Source: Marmoricola sp. | GTDB lineage: Bacteria; Actinomycetota; Actinomycetes; Propionibacteriales; Nocardioidaceae | Reading direction: 5' to 3' | Assembly: GCA_025964775.1 (NCBI GenBank) | Contig: JAOPYE010000002.1 | Location: 1 to 64,000, forward strand | DNA: 64,000 nucleotides | Shown here: piece after piece, positions 8,735-17,231 of the stretch | Layout: every line of letters begins with the position of its first letter | How positions within the stretch are numbered: position 1 is the first letter of the stretch | Made by a program: the position numbers and the translations under genes | Notes under the pieces: model-generated | What the model was told of the DNA's origin: nothing | The model's input: the letters and a program-made list of their open reading frames with translations, nothing else | Databases searched by the model: none

Positions 8735-11700
8735 CTAAGACTCCTGAGGTTCCTGGGGGTCGATGACCCGATCGATGACCCGTCCCGCCCACGCCAGCAG
8801 TTCCTCGTCGCGGAGCGGTTCAGCCCCGAACGTCGCAGGTTGCGGACGCGGCACCAGCATCGTACGCACTCCGGGCTTCAGGACCGTGCCGGGGTAGACC
8901 CGGTTCACGCGTACGACGCGTGAGTCGGGGAGCTCGACCGGAGCGAAGCGCACGTACTTGCCTTGGACCGTCACCTCGGCGACGCCGACCCTGCGCAGAC
9001 GCGCCCGGAAGCGGGCGACCTCGAGCAACCGGCCCACGGGCGCCGGAGGCTCGCCGTACCGGTCGACCAGCTCCTCGCGCAGCACGCTGACGTCGTCGTC
9101 CACGCGCACCTCCGAGAGGCGCTTGTACATCTCGAGCCGCAGCCGTTCGCTGGGCACGTAGTCGTGCGGCAGGTGAGCGTCGATCGGGATCTCGATGCGC
9201 ACCTCGGCGTACTCCTCGGGCTGGTTGCCGTCCTGCCGGAACTCCGAGACCGCCTCGCCGACGAGCCGGACGTAGAGGTCGAAGCCGACGTCGGCGATGT
9301 GCCCGGACTGCTCGCCGCCGAGCAGGTTGCCGGCTCCGCGGATCTCGAGGTCCTTCATCGCGATCGCCATGCCCCCGCCGAGGTCGGAGTGCTGGGCCAG
9401 CGTCGCCAGCCGTTCGTGGGCGGTCTCGGTCAGCGGCTTGTCCTCGGGGTAGAGGAAGTAGGCATAGGCGCGTTCGCGGCTGCGGCCGACCCGGCCGCGC
9501 AGCTGGTGCAACTGGGAGAGCCCGAGGGCGTCGGAGCGCTCGATGATCATCGTGTTGGCGTTCGACACGTCGAGCCCGGACTCGACGATGGTCGTGCAGA
9601 CCAGCACGTCGAACCGCTTCTCCCAGAAGTCGAGCATCACCTGCTCGAGCTGGTGCTCGCCCATCTGCCCGTGCGCGGTGGCGACCCTGGCCTCGGGGAC
9701 CAGCTGCTTGATCTTCGCGGCAGCCTTCTCGATCGAGCCGACCCGGTTGTGGATGAAGAAGACCTGACCCTCGCGCAGCAGCTCGCGCCGGATCGCAGCG
9801 ATCACCTGGCGGTCCTCGTAGGCCCCGACGTAGGTCAGCACCGGGTGCCGCTCCTCGGGCGGCGTGGTGATCGTCGACATCTCCCGGATGCCGGTGATCG
9901 CCATCTCGAGGGTCCGCGGGATCGGCGTCGCACTCATCGACAGCACGTCGACGCTGGTGCGCATCCGCTTCATCTGCTCCTTGTGCTCGACCCCGAAGCG
10001 CTGTTCCTCGTCGACCACGATCAGCCCGAGGTCCTTGAACCGGATGTCGGGATTGAGCAGCCGGTGGGTGCCGATGACGATGTCGACCGAGCCGTCGGCC
10101 AGACCGGCGATCACGGCCGCTGCCTCACGGTCGGTCTGGAAGCGGCTCAGCGGCTTGAGCACGACGGGGAAGCCGCTCATCCGCTCGGCGAACGTCGAGA
10201 AGTGCTGGGTCACCAGCAACGTCGTCGGGACCAGGACCGCCACCTGCTTGCCGTCCTGGACCGCCTTGAAGGCGGCGCGCACGGCGATCTCGGTCTTGCC
10301 GTAGCCGACGTCACCGCAGACCAGCCGGTCCATCGGGACCGTACGACGCATGTCCGCCTTGACCTCGTCCACGGTGGTGAGCTGGTCGGGTGTCTCGTGG
10401 AACGGGAACGCGTCCTCGAGCTCGCGCTGCCACGGGGTGTCCGGACCGAACGCATGTCCCTTCGTGGCCTGCCGGGCGGCGTACAGCTTGATCAGCTCGG
10501 CAGCGATCTGGCGCACGGCCTTGCGTGCCCGGCCCTTGCGCTTGGCCCAGTCGGCCCCGCCGAGCCGGTCCAGGCTCGGCTGCTCACCACCGACGTACCG
10601 GGTGACCTGGTCGAGCGCGTCGGCCGGGACGAACAGCCGGTCCGGCGGATGACCCTTCTTGCTGACGCCGTACTCGAGGACGAGGTACTCGCGCATCGCG
10701 CCGTGCACCTCGCGCTGCTTCATCTCCAGGAACCGTCCGACGCCGTGCTGCTCGTGGACCACGAAGTCACCCGGCTTGAGCTCGAGCGGGTCGATCTGCT
10801 TCTTGCGCCGGGTCGGCATCGCCCGCATGTCCCGGGTCGAGGCCTTCTGCCCGGACAGGTCCTCGCCGGTGATCACGACGAGGTCGTCGAGCACCAGGCC
10901 GGTCGTCAACCCGCCCTGGGTGACCTGCACGACGGTGGCCGAGATGTCGTCCACCTCGTCGACCAGCCGCGCCGCGATGTCGCGCTCCCCGAGCACCTCG
11001 ACGGTGCGCTGGGCCGGCCCGTGCCCCTGCTGGACGACGACCACCCGACGCCCGTCGGCGAGGTGCTTGCCGATGTCGAGGACGGCGGCCTCGATGTCTC
11101 CGCGGTAGGGCTCGACCGCGGCGGCACCGACGGTCCGGGATTCGACCGACCCGTCCTCGTCAGCGCCTTCGGACTCGATGCCGAACGGGCTCAGTCCCCA
11201 CCACGCCTTGCCCTGCCCCAGCGCGTGAGCTCGTACGTCGGCCAGCGACTGCAGCGACGCCGCACCCAGGTCGATCGGCGCCTTGCCCCCGGACGCCGCC
11301 GCGGCCCAGCTGGCGCCGAGGAACTCCTCGCTGGTCGCGACCAGGTCGTGGGCCCGGGTGCGGACCCGCTCGGGGTCCAGGACCAGGACATGGGTCCGCG
11401 TCGGCAGCAGGTCGAGCAGCAGCTCCATCTCGTCGACCAGTGCCGGCGTCAGCGACTCCATCCCCTCGACCGCGATGCCCTCGGCGAGCTTGTCGGTGAG
11501 CTCGCTCAGCTCGGGGTGCCGCGCACCGAGCGCGGCCGCGCGGCGGCGGACCTCCGTCGTGAGCAGGAGCTCGCGGCAGGGCGGCGCCCACAGGCGCTCG
11601 ACCTTCGCCAGGGTGCGCTGGTCGGCCACTGCGAAGGTGCGGATCTCGTCGACCTCGTCGCCGAAGAACTCGACGCGGACCGGGTGTTCCTCGGTCGGCG

Positions 11701-12277
11701 GGAACACGTCGACGATCCCGCCACGGACCGCGAACTCGCCGCGCTTCTCGACCAGGTCGACCCGCGAGTACGCGGCGTCGAGGAGACTCCGGACGACGTC
11801 ATCCAGGTCGATCTCCTGACCGGGAACCAGCTCGACCGGGACGAGGTCGGCGAGGCCCTTGACCTGGGGCTGGAGCAGGGAGCGGACCGGCGCCACCACG
11901 ACCTGCAGCGGTCCGTTGCTGGACTCGGCCCCAGGGTGGACCAGGCGACGCAGGATCGCGAGCCGGCGACCTACCGTGTCGCTGCGTGGGCTGAGCCGCT
12001 CGTGGGGAAGCGTCTCCCAGGCCGGGAAGTGCGCGAGGGTCTCGGTCGGCACCACGTCGGCGAGCTCGATGACCAGGTCCTCGGCCTCGCGTACGGTCGC
12101 GGTGACGACCAGCACGGTGCGGCCGGTGCGGGCCAGTCCGGCGATCACGAACGGGCGCAGGGCGCCCGGCCCGGTCAGGTCGAGCGTCGGGACCGACGGG
12201 TCGCCCGCCTCGGCCATCGCGCGCGCGAGGACCGGCTCGGCGAGGACCGCATCAGCAAGGCCGGAAAGACGCACCAC
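8735..12277 (-). CDS. mfd: transcription-repair coupling factor Mfd
   Basis: 1180 residues, full length. It removes RNA polymerase stalled at lesions and recruits UvrA. Domains in order are the UvrB-like N-terminal part, the RNA-polymerase-interacting domain (PGDFVVHEQHGVGRF and following), the RecG-like translocase with Walker A CGDVGYGKTE, the DEEQ box within VVDEEQRFGVEHKEQ, motif III SMSATPIPRTLEMAI and the later QLRGRVGRS, and the C-terminal TRCF domain. Two consecutive GTG codons can serve as start; the first is given. It lies 6 bp downstream of the lytic transglycosylase gene. Confidence 0.96.
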   Translation of the reverse strand: MVRLSGLADAVLAEPVLARAMAEAGDPSVPTLDLTGPGALRPFVIAGLARTGRTVLVVTATVREAEDLVIELADVVPTETLAHFPAWETLPHERLSPRSDTVGRRLAILRRLVHPGAESSNGPLQVVVAPVRSLLQPQVKGLADLVPVELVPGQEIDLDDVVRSLLDAAYSRVDLVEKRGEFAVRGGIVDVFPPTEEHPVRVEFFGDEVDEIRTFAVADQRTLAKVERLWAPPCRELLLTTEVRRRAAALGARHPELSELTDKLAEGIAVEGMESLTPALVDEMELLLDLLPTRTHVLVLDPERVRTRAHDLVATSEEFLGASWAAAASGGKAPIDLGAASLQSLADVRAHALGQGKAWWGLSPFGIESEGADEDGSVESRTVGAAAVEPYRGDIEAAVLDIGKHLADGRRVVVVQQGHGPAQRTVEVLGERDIAARLVDEVDDISATVVQVTQGGLTTGLVLDDLVVITGEDLSGQKASTRDMRAMPTRRKKQIDPLELKPGDFVVHEQHGVGRFLEMKQREVHGAMREYLVLEYGVSKKGHPPDRLFVPADALDQVTRYVGGEQPSLDRLGGADWAKRKGRARKAVRQIAAELIKLYAARQATKGHAFGPDTPWQRELEDAFPFHETPDQLTTVDEVKADMRRTVPMDRLVCGDVGYGKTEIAVRAAFKAVQDGKQVAVLVPTTLLVTQHFSTFAERMSGFPVVLKPLSRFQTDREAAAVIAGLADGSVDIVIGTHRLLNPDIRFKDLGLIVVDEEQRFGVEHKEQMKRMRTSVDVLSMSATPIPRTLEMAITGIREMSTITTPPEERHPVLTYVGAYEDRQVIAAIRRELLREGQVFFIHNRVGSIEKAAAKIKQLVPEARVATAHGQMGEHQLEQVMLDFWEKRFDVLVCTTIVESGLDVSNANTMIIERSDALGLSQLHQLRGRVGRSRERAYAYFLYPEDKPLTETAHERLATLAQHSDLGGGMAIAMKDLEIRGAGNLLGGEQSGHIADVGFDLYVRLVGEAVSEFRQDGNQPEEYAEVRIEIPIDAHLPHDYVPSERLRLEMYKRLSEVRVDDDVSVLREELVDRYGEPPAPVGRLLEVARFRARLRRVGVAEVTVQGKYVRFAPVELPDSRVVRVNRVYPGTVLKPGVRTMLVPRPQPATFGAEPLRDEELLAWAGRVIDRVIDPQEPQES

Positions 12278-12283
12278 CGGAGA

Positions 12284-13105
12284 CTACCCGCGGGCTGCGG
12301 ACCGTTCTGCATAGGTGTTGGCAGCTGCCAGCACGTTGGTGACGTAGGCCTGGTCGTGGTTGAAGGAGTGGATCGCTGCCTGCCACCCCTGCGGAGTCGC
12401 CAGGTCGTGACCGTCTGCGCAGAGATACCTGCCGGCCGTCAGGGCGGCATCGGCGATGTCGCGGGGATCCGCCTTGCCGTCGCCGTCGCCGTCCGTACCC
12501 CAGCGGTCCCAGGTCGAGGCGATGAACTGCATCGGGCCGACCGCGTGCTCCCAGACGGGGTCGCCGTGCCAGGCCTGCGACTCGGGCGTGGAGTGGATGG
12601 CAGCGTAGGTGGTGCCGTCGAGCGCCGGACCGACGATCGTGGTCGAGGAGTACCCGTCAGCCAGCACGGTGCGCCCGCCGAGGGTGCCGTGCTGCGACTC
12701 GATCCAGCCGATGCCGGCCAACGTGTTCCAGGACAGGTGACAGCCCGGATCCCGTTTCGCCATCGCGAACTGCGCATCGCCGTACGCGACCATCGCCTGC
12801 GCCGGAATACCGACCTGCGCACCCATGCGTGCTGCCCAGGCCGGGTCCACCCTGACGGCCGTGTCCCGCACAGTCGACGGCACGTGCACCGGGCTCGTCT
12901 GGACGACCTGCGGCGCCTGCACCGCGTCGACGACTGGTGGCGACGCCGTTGCACCGCCGAGGATCACGACGCTGAGTCCCAGCGCCGCGAGCAGCACCAA
13001 CCCGGCCAGGATCCCGATGACCATCACCCGGGTCGTGGCCACGGTCGGCTCAGCGACAGCAGGCAGCAGGGTGTCGGAGTCGGCGGGCGGCACGTCGACC
13101 ATCAT
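12284..13105 (-). CDS. membrane-anchored lytic transglycosylase (SLT type)
   Basis: 273 residues from the double ATG at 13105. A single N-terminal transmembrane helix (VMVIGILAGLVLLAALGLSV) precedes an extracytoplasmic lytic-transglycosylase domain. The catalytic Glu is expected in GIGWIESQHGTLGG, and AVGPMQFIASTWDRWG with DGDGDGKADPRDI DAA is the family core. It cleaves peptidoglycan glycan strands to 1,6-anhydro-muropeptides. It lies 67 bp downstream of pstB copy 1 on the same strand, so it may be transcribed with the phosphate cluster and provide wall remodelling for the large surface proteins encoded upstream; that link is inference. Confidence 0.85.
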   Translation of the reverse strand: MMVDVPPADSDTLLPAVAEPTVATTRVMVIGILAGLVLLAALGLSVVILGGATASPPVVDAVQAPQVVQTSPVHVPSTVRDTAVRVDPAWAARMGAQVGIPAQAMVAYGDAQFAMAKRDPGCHLSWNTLAGIGWIESQHGTLGGRTVLADGYSSTTIVGPALDGTTYAAIHSTPESQAWHGDPVWEHAVGPMQFIASTWDRWGTDGDGDGKADPRDIADAALTAGRYLCADGHDLATPQGWQAAIHSFNHDQAYVTNVLAAANTYAERSAARG

Positions 13106-13172
13106 GCGGGTACTGAGCAAGACCTCGGTCCCGGTCCTGATCCTCGGACGGTTCGGGACAGCGTCGGCGAAC

Positions 13173-14033
13173 TCAGCCGAAGCGGCCGTTGACGTAGTCG
13201 GCAGTGCGCGGGTCCTGGGGGTTGTCGAACATGGCGACGGTGTCGCCGTGCTCCACGATCGCACCGGGAGTTCCCTGCGACGCGAGGAAGAAGGCGCACT
13301 GGTCCGAGACCCGCAGCGCCTGCTGCATGTTGTGGGTGACGATGACGATCGTGACCTCTTCGGCCAGCGTCCGCATCGTCTCCTCGATGACGCGCGTGGA
13401 CGTCGGGTCCAGGGCGGAGCAGGGCTCGTCCATCAGCAGCACCCGCGGCCGGATCGCCATCGAGCGAGCGATGCACAGACGCTGCTGCTGACCGCCGGAC
13501 AGACCGCCGCCGGGCGCGTCCAGCCGGTCCTTGACCTCGTTCCAGAGTCCGCCGAGCTTGAGGCAGTGCTCGACGAGGTAGTCCTTCTCGTCGTTCGACG
13601 CCTTCGTGCCCGTGAGCCTGAGGCCGGCCAGCACGTTCTCGCGGATGGACATGGCGGGGAACGGGTTGGGCTTCTGGAAGACCATGCCGATGTCGCGGCG
13701 AGCCCGGGTGATGCGCACCGTCGCGTCGTAGATGTCTTCGCCGTCGAGCATGACCTCGCCGGCCAGGGAAGCACCGGGCACCAGCTCGTGCATCCGGTTC
13801 AGGATCCGCAGGAAGGTCGACTTGCCACACCCGGAGGGCCCGATCAGGGACGTGATCTTGCCCGCGGGCATCGTGAGCGAGACGCGCTCGAGGACCTTGT
13901 GGTCGCCGAACCAGGCCGACACGTCGATGGCCTTCAGCTCGGCCAGGGAGGGGTTGGACGGGTCTGCCGGTACCTTCGCCATCTCCGACTCGAAAACGCG
14001 TGTTTCCTCGTCGATGCTCGGTGCGTAGGTCAT
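13173..14033 (-). CDS. pstB: phosphate ABC transporter ATP-binding protein, copy 1
   Basis: 286 residues from ATG at 14033, which has GGAAGG a few bases upstream. It energises phosphate import by the PstC-PstA permease. Walker [11 protein letters not shown]-loop [11 protein letters not shown], signature [14 protein letters not shown], Walker [12 protein letters not shown] and the switch VTHNMQQA are intact. An N-terminal extension of about 40 residues precedes the ABC domain. Unlike a classical pstSCAB operon, it is separated from pstC/pstA copy 1 by three large genes and stands after a sortase-like gene, an order partly repeated by copy 2. Confidence 0.95.
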   Translation of the reverse strand: MTYAPSIDEETRVFESEMAKVPADPSNPSLAELKAIDVSAWFGDHKVLERVSLTMPAGKITSLIGPSGCGKSTFLRILNRMHELVPGASLAGEVMLDGEDIYDATVRITRARRDIGMVFQKPNPFPAMSIRENVLAGLRLTGTKASNDEKDYLVEHCLKLGGLWNEVKDRLDAPGGGLSGGQQQRLCIARSMAIRPRVLLMDEPCSALDPTSTRVIEETMRTLAEEVTIVIVTHNMQQALRVSDQCAFFLASQGTPGAIVEHGDTVAMFDNPQDPRTADYVNGRFG

Positions 14034-14112
14034 GGGCTTCCTTCCAATCGGATGCAGCAATTATGCGGTGCCGCCGACCCACGAACTGGCACAGATGGGA
14101 CGGGTGGGGCGA

Positions 14113-14156
14113 GTTGGGCAAGTGTTCGGGTCTGGTTCACCTTGCGTTCAATAAAG
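14113..14156 (+). promoter_or_regulatory. four-unit PHO-box-like direct repeat upstream of pstB copy 1
   Basis: Four consecutive 11-bp units begin with GTT at 14113, 14124, 14135 and 14146: GTTGGGCAAGT, GTTCGGGTCTG, GTTCACCTTGC and GTTCAATAAAG. This is the 11-bp periodicity of PhoP sites in streptomycetes. The repeat reads on the plus strand although the gene it would serve (pstB copy 1, start at 14033) is on the minus strand. Its last units overlap the 3' end of the sortase-like gene. PhoP binding is inferred. Confidence 0.55.
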
Positions 14157-15179
14157 GTTGGGCATAACGACCACGACCTGCTTGGCCATCTCGACTCCGA
14201 CCAGTAGCGCGAGGGGCACTCCGACGATCCAGGTGTGCCAGCGACCCCACCGACGCAGCGACAGGATGACTCCCCCGACGACCAGCAGGGCGAGTTCGCC
14301 CCAGAGGAAGAGGGGCAGCCAACCGCTCGAGTCGGACGCGAGTGCGTCCTCGGCCGGTGCGAGTGTCCCGGGCCGCAGGACCGGCTGGGGCGTCGGGAAC
14401 GCCGTGCCGACCAGAGCAGCGTCGACTCGCGTGACCGCGCCTGCCATCAACGGGGTCCCGTCGGCGGTGACCAGCGTCAGGCGCCCGGCCGCCGCAGTCG
14501 GCAGGACCGCCGCCTTGTCACCGGCGTGCCTGACGTCGATGACCCGGTACGTCGCCCGCCCCTGGCCCGTGGTCGTGACGATCCTGTCACCGGCCTTGAG
14601 CTGACCGACGTCGGCGAACGGACCGCCGTACGCGAGCTGTCTGCCGTACACCACGCTCACCCCCTGCTGACCCGGGAGCGGGGTGTCGCGTCGATGACCG
14701 GGACCGGCGAGCAGCACCCGGCCGGAGGTTCCCTCCACCACGGTGTCCTTGATCCCCAGCGAGGGGATCGCGAGGATCGCGACCGGAGCGCCCGGGTTCA
14801 GGAGCGCGCCGCTGGTGTCGACCTGTCCGATCGGTGCCGTACCGAAGGCGAGCTCATTGCGGAACTGGCTGAAGAGAACCGTCTGGCTGCGGTGCTCGGC
14901 CAGGTTGGACAGCACGAACAGGTGCAGGGCCAGGCCGAGCACCAGCACGGCGAAGACGACCATGGCCCAGCCGGAGGCCCTCAGCAGGGTCTGGTCGCTG
15001 GGACGCCGGATCGCGCGTCGGAGGTCGGCGGGCGCGGCCGTGTCGACGACGCGGGGAGACCCCGATCGACGCGCGCCGACACCTGAGCCGCCGAGGCTGC
15101 GGACTGCGTGAAGGGAACGGCGAAGCACCGCCCCGGCCTTGGCCGGGACGGTGCTCGCTGTACTGATGGATTCAGACAA
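14148..15179 (-). CDS. sortase-fold membrane protein lacking catalytic residues (pseudosortase), copy 1
   Basis: 343 residues from a TTG at 15179, 4 bp after the upstream stop. A cytosolic basic N-terminus leads to one transmembrane helix (about 71-91), an extracytoplasmic sortase beta-barrel (about 130-260) and two C-terminal helices. The barrel keeps AIPSLGI, GPGHRRDTPLPG, PF near 187 and LTLVT, which align without gaps to class D/E sortases. However, the catalytic His of the usual GHR is Arg180 (YGRQ), and the Cys of the usual TLxTC is Ala239 (TLVTAD). Transpeptidation is therefore not expected. A non-enzymatic role such as binding or presenting C-terminal tails of neighbouring surface proteins is inference. 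Confidence 0.8.
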   Translation of the reverse strand: MSESISTASTVPAKAGAVLRRSLHAVRSLGGSGVGARRSGSPRVVDTAAPADLRRAIRRPSDQTLLRASGWAMVVFAVLVLGLALHLFVLSNLAEHRSQTVLFSQFRNELAFGTAPIGQVDTSGALLNPGAPVAILAIPSLGIKDTVVEGTSGRVLLAGPGHRRDTPLPGQQGVSVVYGRQLAYGGPFADVGQLKAGDRIVTTTGQGRATYRVIDVRHAGDKAAVLPTAAAGRLTLVTADGTPLMAGAVTRVDAALVGTAFPTPQPVLRPGTLAPAEDALASDSSGWLPLFLWGELALLVVGGVILSLRRWGRWHTWIVGVPLALLVGVEMAKQVVVVMPNLY

Positions 15180-15183
15180 CTGA

Positions 15184-17109
15184 TCAGGTGACCGTCAGAG
15201 TCGTCAGCCTGGTCGAACCCTTCGACGCCACGTCACTGCTTCCGGAGTAGGAGACGTACACGTAGTACGTGCCCCTCGGCAGCCTGATCAGCGTCGCGGT
15301 CGCCCTGCCGCCGCTGAGCGCGACGGTGCGGGTGACCTTGGTGGTCGTGCCCTTCTTGATCACCACGGTGACGTGCCCGGTCGGCGTGAGGCCGGTGGCC
15401 GAGACCGTCACGACGACCTTGCCCGCGACGGTGTGCGAGACCCGTGCCGCGGTCGCCCTGACGACCGGGGTCGCCTTGGCCACCGGGAAGGCCCCGGCTC
15501 CGATCGGTGAAGGCAGGACACCAGCGAGGTTCGGCGTGAAGCCGTCCGAGCCGGCGCCACCGTAGTTGATCGTGACGGCGTGCGGGGTGGCGATCACGAA
15601 CGAGGTCGACGTGGCACCCGGAGCAATCGTGCCCGTGTGCTGGACGCCGGCGATCGTGATCTTCACCGTGCCGCCGCCGTTGCCGATCGACTGCACCGTC
15701 ACCGTGACGGTCGTCGACCTGCCGGCCACGGCAGCCGAGTGGGAGACGACCGGCGTGGAGGCCGATCCGACGTCCGCCGTGCGGGTCGTGTTTCCGCAAC
15801 CTGCTCCGCCGTTCGCCACGGTGTCGGCGACGAACCCGTAGGCCTGGATGGTCTTGGTGTCGAGGCAGAACTTCGACCCAGGACCGGCGAAGGTGTCGAA
15901 CAGCTCGCGGTACTTGACGCTGGCGTTGGGGTTGATGATGGCAGCGGTCGGGACGATGTTGAACACCTCACGGGTCAACGTCGCTGTTCCTTCGTGGCCA
16001 TCGGTCGAGTACGCGGGGTTCGGCGCGAAGGTGCCGCTGTTGTCGACGTACGGGAGCACGGCGCCCGCGGACACCGTCGAGTCGAACGGAACCAGGACGT
16101 AGTCCGTGCCGGCCACCTTGCCGGTGTCCGGGTCAGCGACGACGCCGTTGTGGTAGCCGATGAACTTCGCGGCCGAGAACGGCGCGATCGCAGCAGCCTT
16201 GGTCTTGTCGACCGTGGTGAGGACCGTGCCGTCGTGCTCCTGCACAGCGGTGCCGTCCGGCATCACCGCACCCACGTACGGCGTCGGAGTAGTGCCCTCG
16301 GTCGGCGTACCGGCGGTCGAGAAGTCGCTGTCACCCTTGTCCGAGCCGTAGGCGACTGCAGGGTTGACCTGGTTGAGCTGCTTGAGGAAGAACTGCCGGC
16401 TACCGGATCCGGGCTTCGGCACGAACGCCTGGATCGGCAGGAAGCCTGCGTCCACGGTGCCCAGAACCGTCTCGGCCTGGAGCGCACCGGTCGTGGTGCT
16501 GACCTCGTTCACCGAGCCGGAGTAGATGTTGGCCAGGTCGGAGACCTTGAGACCGGCACCGCTGTTGGTCAGGAGGAAGGGGCTGCCGGCCGGCGCTGCG
16601 AAGCTGATCGCGTCGATGGCGAACGGGATCTCGGTCACCACTCCGGACTGGCCGGAGGCTGCAGTGCCCTGGAAGCCGGAGGCACGCGAGTAGTCGACGT
16701 CACCGATGGCGACGCCGTCGGCACCCGCCGCGGTCTGACCCAGCGACTCCCTGAGTGCGAGGTACCCGGGGCCGCTGCCGTTCGGGTGCGCGGTCGGTAC
16801 GGCCGGGGTGCCGCCGCTGCGGTAGGACATCGAGGTCGTGCCGGTCGCGGTCCACGACGCGACGTTGGCGAAGGTCCCCGTCGGGTCGGTGTAGCTACCG
16901 AGGTCCTGGCTGATGCCGTACTCGACGTCCTGGATGGTGTCGGAACCGACGCCGACCAGCGTGTACTTGCCGATGTTGGCAACGCTCGGGTCCTCCTGCG
17001 TCGCAGTCAAACCGCCTGCTGCGTTGGCAGCAGACACTCCCAGAGTGACGGTCAGTGTGACGGCCGTAGCGAGACCCAGGGAGGCCCTGCCGAAGGTGGT
17101 GACCTTCAT
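15184..17109 (-). CDS. secreted PstS-like substrate-binding protein with C-terminal Ig-like domain
   Basis: 641 residues from ATG at 17109, preceded by AAAGGA; a TTG one codon earlier is possible. A Sec signal peptide (ending near SAANAAGG) is followed by a PstS-like fold: VGVGSDTIQDV near the mature N-terminus, DYSRASGF in the place of the usual ASD segment, and PKPGSGSRQFFL in the place of the PstS RxDGSGT loop. The last ~200 residues are Ig-like, with a repeat containing VTVSATGLTPTGHVTVV and ending YVYVSYSGSSD. It has no membrane anchor. A second family member starts at 40782. It should bind phosphate or a related anion outside the cell; ligand specificity is unproven. Confidence 0.8.
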   Translation of the reverse strand: MKVTTFGRASLGLATAVTLTVTLGVSAANAAGGLTATQEDPSVANIGKYTLVGVGSDTIQDVEYGISQDLGSYTDPTGTFANVASWTATGTTSMSYRSGGTPAVPTAHPNGSGPGYLALRESLGQTAAGADGVAIGDVDYSRASGFQGTAASGQSGVVTEIPFAIDAISFAAPAGSPFLLTNSGAGLKVSDLANIYSGSVNEVSTTTGALQAETVLGTVDAGFLPIQAFVPKPGSGSRQFFLKQLNQVNPAVAYGSDKGDSDFSTAGTPTEGTTPTPYVGAVMPDGTAVQEHDGTVLTTVDKTKAAAIAPFSAAKFIGYHNGVVADPDTGKVAGTDYVLVPFDSTVSAGAVLPYVDNSGTFAPNPAYSTDGHEGTATLTREVFNIVPTAAIINPNASVKYRELFDTFAGPGSKFCLDTKTIQAYGFVADTVANGGAGCGNTTRTADVGSASTPVVSHSAAVAGRSTTVTVTVQSIGNGGGTVKITIAGVQHTGTIAPGATSTSFVIATPHAVTINYGGAGSDGFTPNLAGVLPSPIGAGAFPVAKATPVVRATAARVSHTVAGKVVVTVSATGLTPTGHVTVVIKKGTTTKVTRTVALSGGRATATLIRLPRGTYYVYVSYSGSSDVASKGSTRLTTLTVT

Positions 17110-17198
17110 CAAAATGTCCTTTCATAGGGTGCCGTTTCGCCAAGGGACAGCGTGCGGCCTTCTGGAATTTAGGAGCGCCGTGGAGACGACCGGGAACC

Positions 17199-17220
17199 GT
17201 TGGGTGAACACACCGTGAAC
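17199..17220 (-). promoter_or_regulatory. PHO-box-like direct repeat upstream of the PstS-Ig gene
   Basis: On the minus strand two 11-bp units, GTTCACGGTGT and GTTCACCCAAC, stand head to tail about 90 bp upstream of the start at 17109. The pattern GTTCACC repeated at 11 bp is the actinobacterial PhoP site. It lies in the 122-bp gap after the 868-residue protein gene, so it probably starts a new transcript covering the PstS-Ig, pseudosortase and pstB genes. Confidence 0.65.
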
Positions 17221-17231
17221 ACCGGATGGCA

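Noticed and set aside
8963..13192. A 1409-codon plus-strand open frame opposite mfd and the transglycosylase
   Set aside because: It is the antisense shadow typical of high-GC coding DNA: the residues are Asp/Arg/Leu/Val-rich without motifs, while the minus strand encodes complete known proteins.
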